Below, one piece after another: positions 5,907 through 10,019 of a DNA stretch of 10,019 nucleotides. The position numbers and the translations under genes are program-made. A model generated the notes under the pieces. It was given only the letters and a program-made list of their open reading frames with translations. It was not told the DNA's origin and did not search any database. Position 1 is the first letter of the stretch, and every line of letters starts with the position of its first letter. The stretch comes from Pseudomonadota bacterium (GTDB lineage Bacteria > Myxococcota > UBA9042 > PHBI01): positions 1 through 10,019 of the forward strand of contig SXIE01000105.1 in the NCBI GenBank assembly GCA_005772945.1. Reading direction: 5' to 3'.

Positions 5907-5916
5907 AACCTAGGTT
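5907..5916. promoter_or_regulatory. AACCTAGGTT palindrome upstream of the acyltransferase gene
   Basis: A 10-bp perfect palindrome lies 24 bases before the ATG at 5941, in the 80-base gap after the exported protein gene. Its right half TAGGTT could serve as a -10 hexamer, but no convincing -35 precedes it and no Shine-Dalgarno sequence follows. It may be an operator or chance. Confidence 0.25.
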
Positions 5917-5940
5917 ACGCCGCCTCCGCGCCGCGCGACG

Positions 5941-7851
5941 ATGCACACGTTCACCCCCGACGCTCCCCCCCGATCCCACCACGCCCTCCCGGACCTGCCG
6001 GCGCTGGACGGGCTGCGCGCCCTCGCCGTCCTGGGCGTTCTCCTCTTCCACGATGGGCGTCTCGTCGGCGGCTACCTCGGGGTCGACCTCTTCTTCGTCC
6101 TCTCGGGCTTTCTCATCACCTCGCTGCTCGTCGGCGAGTGGCGCGCGGCCGGACGCATCGATCTCCGCGCCTTCTGGATCCGCCGCGCCCGCCGCCTCTT
6201 CCCCGCGCTCGCGTTGGTCCTCCTGGCCGTCATCGCCTACGCCGCCCTCGGCGCCGCCGCGACCGAGCTGCCGCGGATCGAGAGCGACGGCCTCGCCACC
6301 CTCGGCTACGTCGCCAACTGGCACGCCATCCTCGCCGGCGACGACTATTGGACGCTCTTCGGCGGCGCCCACTCGCCGCTCCAGCACGCGTGGAGCCTCA
6401 GCATCGAGGAGCAATTCTACCTCGTCTGGCCGCTCGTCACGGTGGCGGTCCTCCGCCTCGGCCGCGGGTCCCGGAGGGCGCTCTTCGTGGTCTCCCTGCT
6501 GCTCGCGGTCCTCTCGGCGCTCGCCATGCTCCTCCTCTACGCGCCCGAGAGCTCGGCCCGCGCCTACATGGGCACCGACACGCGCGCCACCGCGATCCTC
6601 CTTGGCGCCGCGCTCGCCACGATCCGCGCGAAGCTCGGCTGGATCCGCGGCCTCGACGCCCTCGGCCTGCTCGCTCTCGCAGGCCTTGGCGTCGCGTGGG
6701 CGCTCCTCGGCGGCCAGGACCCCTTCCTTTATAGGGGCGGCTTCTGGCTGACCCAGCTCGGCGTCGTCGTCCTCATCGCGTGCGCGGCGCACCCGGCTCA
6801 GAGCCGCATTGCGCGCGGGCTTGCGTGGCGTCCCCTCGTCGCCCTCGGCAAGATCAGCTACGGTGTCTACCTCTGGCACTGGCCGATCTTCGTCGTGCTC
6901 ACACCGACGCGCATCGGGGTGGACGGGGCGCTGCTCACGACGCTTCGGTTCGCGCTCACGCTCGCCGTCGCGCTCGCATCCTACGTCCTGGTGGAGCGCC
7001 CCATCCGCACCCGCGGCCTGCGCATTCTCTCGCGAAGGCCCGGCGTGGGTCCGCCTGGGACCCTGGAGCCGGGCTGCCCGCGAATCCGCGGCCCGTGGCG
7101 CATCGGCGCGGTCGTCTCAGCCGCGGTCGGAGCCATCGTCACGGGCCTCGTCCTGGCCACACCCGCCACGCCCACGTTCGAGATCCCCGCCGACCAAGGC
7201 GGCCGCGTTCGCGTGCTGTTCGTCGGCGACTCGCTCTCGGTGGCGCTCTCGGATTGTGTGCGCGAAATCCGTTCCCCGACCCCCCTCAGCATCGTGGGCG
7301 GCCAGGGCGGCTGCAACATCCTGAGCGACCAATTCCCCCTCGACCCCAAGCAGGGCGGCGGCGACTGCGACACGACCTGGATCTCGATCAGCGCCGCCTT
7401 CCGCCCGCACGTCACGGCCATCGTCCTGGGCGGCGGGTTCTTCGCCGCGGCCAAGATCGACGGCCGGTGGCAGCGCCCTTGCGATGCGGGGTGGAAGCGC
7501 GAGTACCGGCGCGAGCTCATCCGCGAGATCACCGAGTTCCAGAAGACGAGCGACCATGTCGTCCTCGCGCTGGTTCCGTACTACGAGGGCACCAACTTGA
7601 AGCACCTGACGAACAAGACGCGCATGGACTGCTTCAACCAGACGCTCCGCGAGATCGCGCACGACGTCCCTGGCGTCACGCTGCTCGACTTCTTCACGAA
7701 GGTCTGTCCGAGCGGCGTGTGTATCCAGACGAGCCACGGGGCGCCCATCCGCGATGACGGCCTCCACTTCTCGCGCCCCGGATGTCACGAGGTCGCCGCG
7801 TGGGCGCTGGGTCGCCTGCTCGAGACCGTCGAGATCTCTCCGACGCCGTGA
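5941..7851 (+). CDS. membrane acyltransferase-3 fused to a periplasmic SGNH domain (OafA type)
   Basis: The 636-residue protein carries acyl groups (often acetyl) across the inner membrane to sugars of surface polysaccharides. Residues about 20-355 are the acyltransferase-3 domain: LPALDGLRALAVLGVLLFH (19-37) with the conserved Arg26-x10-His37 pair, GVDLFFVLSGFLIT (47-60), FWIRRARRLFPAL (78-90), WSLSIEEQFYLVWP (151-164) and ISYGVYLWHWP (305-315), with many hydrophobic helices. A linker and one further membrane helix (388-406) lead to an SGNH hydrolase-like domain at about 422-630: FVGDSLS with Ser431 as nucleophile, and DDGLHFS giving the Asp606-x-x-His609 pair. That domain also holds eight cysteines (439-615), suiting an oxidising periplasm. 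No good Shine-Dalgarno sequence precedes the ATG. It is convergent with a carbamoyltransferase-linked group, suggesting a shared role in glycan decoration. The acceptor is unknown. Confidence 0.9.
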   Translation: MHTFTPDAPPRSHHALPDLPALDGLRALAVLGVLLFHDGRLVGGYLGVDLFFVLSGFLITSLLVGEWRAAGRIDLRAFWIRRARRLFPALALVLLAVIAYAALGAAATELPRIESDGLATLGYVANWHAILAGDDYWTLFGGAHSPLQHAWSLSIEEQFYLVWPLVTVAVLRLGRGSRRALFVVSLLLAVLSALAMLLLYAPESSARAYMGTDTRATAILLGAALATIRAKLGWIRGLDALGLLALAGLGVAWALLGGQDPFLYRGGFWLTQLGVVVLIACAAHPAQSRIARGLAWRPLVALGKISYGVYLWHWPIFVVLTPTRIGVDGALLTTLRFALTLAVALASYVLVERPIRTRGLRILSRRPGVGPPGTLEPGCPRIRGPWRIGAVVSAAVGAIVTGLVLATPATPTFEIPADQGGRVRVLFVGDSLSVALSDCVREIRSPTPLSIVGGQGGCNILSDQFPLDPKQGGGDCDTTWISISAAFRPHVTAIVLGGGFFAAAKIDGRWQRPCDAGWKREYRRELIREITEFQKTSDHVVLALVPYYEGTNLKHLTNKTRMDCFNQTLREIAHDVPGVTLLDFFTKVCPSGVCIQTSHGAPIRDDGLHFSRPGCHEVAAWALGRLLETVEISPTP

Positions 7852-7883
7852 AGGCCACATCTTGCGGCACCACGGCGTCGGAG
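7838..7883. terminator. bidirectional terminator candidate between convergent genes
   Basis: CTCCGACGCCGTG (7838-7850) and CACGGCGTCGGAG (7871-7883) are perfectly complementary over 13 bases with a 20-base loop. The left arm includes the last codons and overlaps the TGA of the acyltransferase gene. The right arm lies 12 bases beyond the 3' end of the leftward lipoprotein gene. The position between two converging genes fits termination in both directions, although neither side has a T-run. Confidence 0.55.
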
Positions 7884-7895
7884 GCGCGCGCTCCG

Positions 7896-8876
7896 TCAGG
7901 GCGTGCGGCAGAACCCGTCGATGCAGTGGCCGTTGCGGCACCAGCTATCGACCTCGCACTCGTTCCCGTCGACGCGCTTTCGGAGGCAAGTGCCGACGAC
8001 GTAGGACTGGCCGTGCTGCGTGCAGAAGTCGCCGGCGCAGCAGGCCGCGTCGTGCCAGCACTCGTCCCCGCGAGCGACGCAGGTCGGGGCCGCGCACTCA
8101 GCGTCGGCGCACGTGCCGCTGGCGCACATCGCGTCGTAGCTGCACCACGCTCCGGCCGGTTGCGGCGCCGTGCAGACAGCGGGCCCATAGGAATTGGTCG
8201 GGAAGAGGCACAGGCCGCTGCAGCACTCGGTGCTCTCGCAGGGCGTGCCGTTGGCGACGCAATGAGGGTTCACGCATTCCCCGTCGGCACACACGCCCGA
8301 GCTGCACCAGCGGTTGTCTTCGCAGTAGGCGTGCAGCGGCTGCTTGGTGATGCACTCGCCGAAGGCGTAGGGGCCGCCCGTGCACACAAGGCCGGCACAA
8401 CACGCGCTCTGCATCATGCACCCGGTGCCTTCGTTCGCGCACTCCGGCAGTTGTCCGCAGAGGCCATCGATGCAGTGGCCGCTCACGCAGCCGTCATCGG
8501 CAAAGCAGGCGCCCCCATCGGCGGCGCGCGGCTGGCAGAGCGCCAGCGTGTAGTGATCGGGCTGCCAGATGCACGTGAGGCCCGCGCAGCAGGCGCTGCC
8601 GTTCGCGCATTCGGCGTTCGCCGCGAGGCACTGCGGCGTTGTGTCCGGCGGAACGTCGGTGTCCGGCGGACTCGTCGGCGTCGTGTCCGTCGAATGCGCC
8701 GTGGGGGTCGTGTCGGGTGGCGCCGTGGGAGTCGTGTCGGGCGGCGGAATTGTCTCGAGCGGTTGGCTCGTGGACTTGGCGTCGGCGCCCTGACCCCCGT
8801 GTTGGGCCTCCAGGCAGCCTGGCAGACCGGTCAGCGGGCCGACGATCAAAGAACATAGCAGGGCAATGCGTCGCAT
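7896..8876 (-). CDS. stalked lipoprotein with four 10-Cys knottin-like repeats
   Basis: This is a 326-residue lipoprotein. MRRIALLCSLIVGPLTGLPGC ends in a lipobox with Cys21 as the lipidated residue; Leu at the next position is not an inner-membrane retention signal by the E. coli rule, so outer-membrane or surface location is likely. Residues 44-82 form a PPDTTPT-type stalk. Residues 83-323 contain four copies of C-x6-C-x4/5-CC-x3/4-C-x9/11-C-x9-C-x5-C-x4-C-x4-C (first cysteines 83, 146, 206 and 266), 40 cysteines in all. The first six cysteines of each copy follow the C-C-CC-C-C order of inhibitor cystine knots and Dickkopf-like modules; the last four form a smaller SGxC-type unit. Such stalked Cys-rich lipoproteins are frequent in Myxococcota, with functions mostly unknown (adhesion, binding, enzyme inhibition). 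GAGG lies five bases before the ATG. It follows the DUF5989 gene by 63 bases in the same direction. Confidence 0.85.
   Translation of the reverse strand: MRRIALLCSLIVGPLTGLPGCLEAQHGGQGADAKSTSQPLETIPPPDTTPTAPPDTTPTAHSTDTTPTSPPDTDVPPDTTPQCLAANAECANGSACCAGLTCIWQPDHYTLALCQPRAADGGACFADDGCVSGHCIDGLCGQLPECANEGTGCMMQSACCAGLVCTGGPYAFGECITKQPLHAYCEDNRWCSSGVCADGECVNPHCVANGTPCESTECCSGLCLFPTNSYGPAVCTAPQPAGAWCSYDAMCASGTCADAECAAPTCVARGDECWHDAACCAGDFCTQHGQSYVVGTCLRKRVDGNECEVDSWCRNGHCIDGFCRTP
7908..8081 (-). repeat. 10-Cys repeat, copy 4
   Basis: Residues 266-323 (CVARGDEC to GFC). Cysteines are at 266, 273, 279, 280, 285, 297, 307, 313, 318 and 323, exactly the spacing of copy 1. Confidence 0.85.
8094..8261 (-). 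repeat. 10-Cys repeat, copy 3
   Basis: Residues 206-261. Cysteines are at 206, 213, 218, 219, 223, 235, 245, 251, 256 and 261. It is shorter than the others by one residue before the CC pair and one residue after it. Confidence 0.85.
8274..8441 (-). repeat. 10-Cys repeat, copy 2
   Basis: Residues 146-201. Cysteines are at 146, 153, 159, 160, 165, 175, 185, 191, 196 and 201. The loop between the fifth and sixth cysteine is two residues shorter than in the other copies. Confidence 0.85.
8457..8630 (-). repeat. 10-Cys repeat, copy 1
   Basis: Residues 83-140. Cysteines are at 83, 90, 96, 97, 102, 114, 124, 130, 135 and 140. It begins immediately after the stalk. Confidence 0.85.
8631..8747 (-). 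repeat. Thr/Pro/Asp stalk repeat of the lipoprotein
   Basis: Encodes residues 44-82 with the units PPDTTPTA (twice), HSTDTTPTS, PPDTDV and PPDTTPQ, an 8-residue (24-base) period that decays towards the Cys domain. The composition is that of an extended, acidic, possibly O-glycosylated spacer that lifts the Cys-rich part off the membrane. Confidence 0.75.
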
Positions 8877-8885
8877 GGGCGCCTC

Positions 8886-8930
8886 GTGGAATGGGATGGG
8901 TGGTGATCGGAAAAGGGAAGGGGGAGTGAA
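8886..8930 (-). promoter_or_regulatory. C-rich, G-poor leader between DUF5989 and lipoprotein genes
   Basis: In the leftward transcript these 45 bases hold a single G but long C and T runs (CTCCCCCTTCCCTTTTCC). That composition resembles a Rho utilisation site and is extreme for this GC-rich window. The opposite strand has four runs of three or more G (8893, 8898, 8915, 8920). It may tune expression of the lipoprotein relative to the genes upstream; this is inferred from composition only. Confidence 0.35.
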
Positions 8931-8939
8931 CCGACGCGC

Positions 8940-9182
8940 TCAGAAGAGCGTGTAAACGAAGGGTGCCGCGTACTCGATGATGCCGATGACGACGAGGAGC
9001 CCGGCGGCGACGAGGAAGATCGCGACCATCGGCATGAGCCACCAGCGGCCCGTGCCCGAGAAGTGGCGCGCCAGATCGCGGAGCGTCGAGAGGCGTGCGC
9101 GGGTCCTACGGAAGCCCCGCTTGGAGGCCTCTTTGCGGGTCAATTTGGGAGTGCGAGGCGGGGCCTCGAGAGTGGCTTGCAT
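8940..9182 (-). CDS. small membrane protein, DUF5989 family
   Basis: The 80-residue protein has a basic N-terminal half (KLTRKEASKRGFRRTRARLSTL, about residues 13-34), an amphipathic stretch LRDLARHFSGTGRWWLMP (34-51), one strongly hydrophobic helix (MVAIFLVAAGLLVVIGIIEY, 52-71) and the ending AAPFVYTLF. The pattern RWWL.P....LV..GLLVV......APF.YTLF is what I know as DUF5989, a family of about 50-80 residues that usually sits beside carbamoyltransferases, often with an SxtJ-type membrane protein. Here it starts 32 bases after the carbamoyltransferase stop, with GGAG seven bases before the ATG, so cotranscription is expected. The frame remains open far upstream (to 9701), but the neighbouring gene and the ribosome site fix the start. 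A role as membrane anchor or partner of the carbamoyltransferase is inferred from context. No SxtJ gene follows. Confidence 0.85.
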   Translation of the reverse strand: MQATLEAPPRTPKLTRKEASKRGFRRTRARLSTLRDLARHFSGTGRWWLMPMVAIFLVAAGLLVVIGIIEYAAPFVYTLF

Positions 9183-9214
9183 GGCGGTTCTCCGTCGGAT
9201 CGGAAGGGTGAGGC

Positions 9215-10019
9215 TCAGGCCGCGTGTTTGGTGACGAGGCAGTGTTCGAGGACAAGGAAGTCGAGGCCCGAGCGCTCGAACATGCAGTAGGCTTCGGCGG
9301 CCGTGCGGCAGATCGGCTCGCCCTTCAGGTTCATGCTCGTGTTGAGGAGGACGCCGACGCCGGTCTCGCGTCGGAACGCCTCGAGAAGGGCCGTCAGGCG
9401 CGCTTGGGTCGGGCCTGCGCTGGGGTCGACCGTTTGCGCGCGCGCGGTGCCATCGACGTGGGTCACGGCCCCGAGTGTCTCGGCGCCGGCGGGGGTCACT
9501 GGCACGACCGAGAGCATGAAGGGACTCAGCTGGTCGTCGGCGACGCCGTCGAAGTACCGCGCTGCGTCCTCGGGGAGGGCGACCGGCGCGAAGGGACGGA
9601 ACTGCTCGCGGAACTTGATCTTGGCGTTCACCCGATCGGCCATCGCGCGCGTGCGTGGATCCGCGATGATCGAGCGCGCGCCAAGGGCCCGCGGGCCCCA
9701 TTCCATGCGGCCCTGAAAGAGTCCGCCGACCTGACCGCGGGCAAGCCTTCGGGCGACATCGGCGAGCAGAAGGTCGTCGTCGTCGAACGGCTCGTAGCGA
9801 ATGCGTGTGTCGCTCAGGAAGTGCTCGACGCTCGCCGGCGTCTCGCGCGAGCCGAGAAAGGCCGAGCGCATCGGCGCCGTACGCGGCAGGCCGAGGCCAA
9901 GATGGGCCGCAACCTGGGCGGCTCCCAGGGCACCTCCCGCGTCGCCCGCGGCCGGCTGCACGAACATCGCGCGAAACGCACTCTCCGCCTGCAAGCGGTG
10001 AGTGGCGACCGAGTTCAGC
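9215..10019 (-). CDS. NodU/CmcH/TobZ-type O-carbamoyltransferase, C-terminal part
   Basis: The 267 visible residues are the C-terminal part of a protein normally of about 550-600; the start lies beyond the window. These enzymes make carbamoyl-adenylate from carbamoyl phosphate and ATP and pass the carbamoyl group to a hydroxyl of a sugar, antibiotic or toxin. Visible marks are LNSVATHRLQAES at the window edge, FVQPAAGDAGGALGAA, the core FQGRMEWGPRALGARSI with ADPR, the phosphate/nucleotide region KFREQFRPFAPVAL, VDGTARAQTV, and LLNTSMNLKGEPI followed by FERSGLDFLVL. No motif is missing from this part. The frame is open to the last base. It is the first visible gene of the leftward carbamoyltransferase-DUF5989-lipoprotein group. 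Whether the acceptor is a surface glycan or a small molecule cannot be read here; the nearby acyltransferase/SGNH gene favours a glycan. Confidence 0.93.
   Translation of the reverse strand, partial: LNSVATHRLQAESAFRAMFVQPAAGDAGGALGAAQVAAHLGLGLPRTAPMRSAFLGSRETPASVEHFLSDTRIRYEPFDDDDLLLADVARRLARGQVGGLFQGRMEWGPRALGARSIIADPRTRAMADRVNAKIKFREQFRPFAPVALPEDAARYFDGVADDQLSPFMLSVVPVTPAGAETLGAVTHVDGTARAQTVDPSAGPTQARLTALLEAFRRETGVGVLLNTSMNLKGEPICRTAAEAYCMFERSGLDFLVLEHCLVTKHAA

Noticed and set aside
5812..6879. 355-codon minus-strand frame opposite the acyltransferase start
   Set aside because: Its composition is Glu/Arg/Ala/Gly-rich with no motif, whereas the plus frame has clear AT3 motifs.
7782..8858. 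358-codon plus-strand frame opposite the Cys-rich lipoprotein
   Set aside because: It is Ala/Arg/Val low-complexity. The minus frame has a lipobox, stalk and four regular Cys repeats.
9183..9701. Upstream extension of the DUF5989 frame to 253 codons
   Set aside because: It overlaps the carbamoyltransferase gene out of frame and has shadow composition. GGAG before the ATG at 9182 fits the family start.

Overview
This is a very GC-rich chromosomal segment with strong G/C preference at third codon positions. It has no RNA genes, insertion sequences, CRISPR arrays or prophage signs. The gene types point to a Myxococcota (former Deltaproteobacteria) or similar large-genome Gram-negative: a Cys-rich lipoprotein on a Thr/Pro/Asp stalk, a three-repeat Cys/Tyr-Gly secreted protein, and a bacterial FadD15-type acyl-CoA ligase. 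The taxonomic call is an inference from gene style, since no marker gene is present.

Left part (1-2038). The last 18 codons of a rightward gene end at 57. They meet a compact leftward operon of three genes: an exported EF-hand protein (1123-1836), then an unrecognised 174-residue protein (584-1108), then a winged-helix-like 175-residue protein (60-587). The last two share a 4-base ATGA stop/start overlap. A sigma-70-like promoter sits so close to the GTG of the EF-hand gene that its transcript is probably leaderless.

Middle part (2039-5860, rightward). Divergent from that operon lies a secreted protein built from nine CxxxYGxxxC units in a 3x3 nested repeat. It is followed by an AMP-forming long-chain acyl-CoA ligase carrying a Gly/Pro collagen-like insert, and then an exported protein of unknown function (FYPFAGPDF motif).

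Right part (5941-10019). A rightward membrane acyltransferase-3/SGNH fusion ends tail to tail with a leftward group, and a 13-bp perfect inverted repeat lies across the junction. The leftward group reads, in order of transcription: a NodU/TobZ-type O-carbamoyltransferase (cut by the window end), a small DUF5989-type membrane protein, and a lipoprotein with four 10-Cys repeats on a stalk. Carbamoyltransferase, DUF5989 and acyltransferase/SGNH functions together suggest decoration of a surface glycan or a secreted small molecule, with the lipoprotein as a possible surface component. The most interesting leads are this carbamoyl/acyl decoration locus with its knottin-like lipoprotein, the nested Cys-repeat protein, and the EF-hand operon with two uncharacterised cytoplasmic partners.
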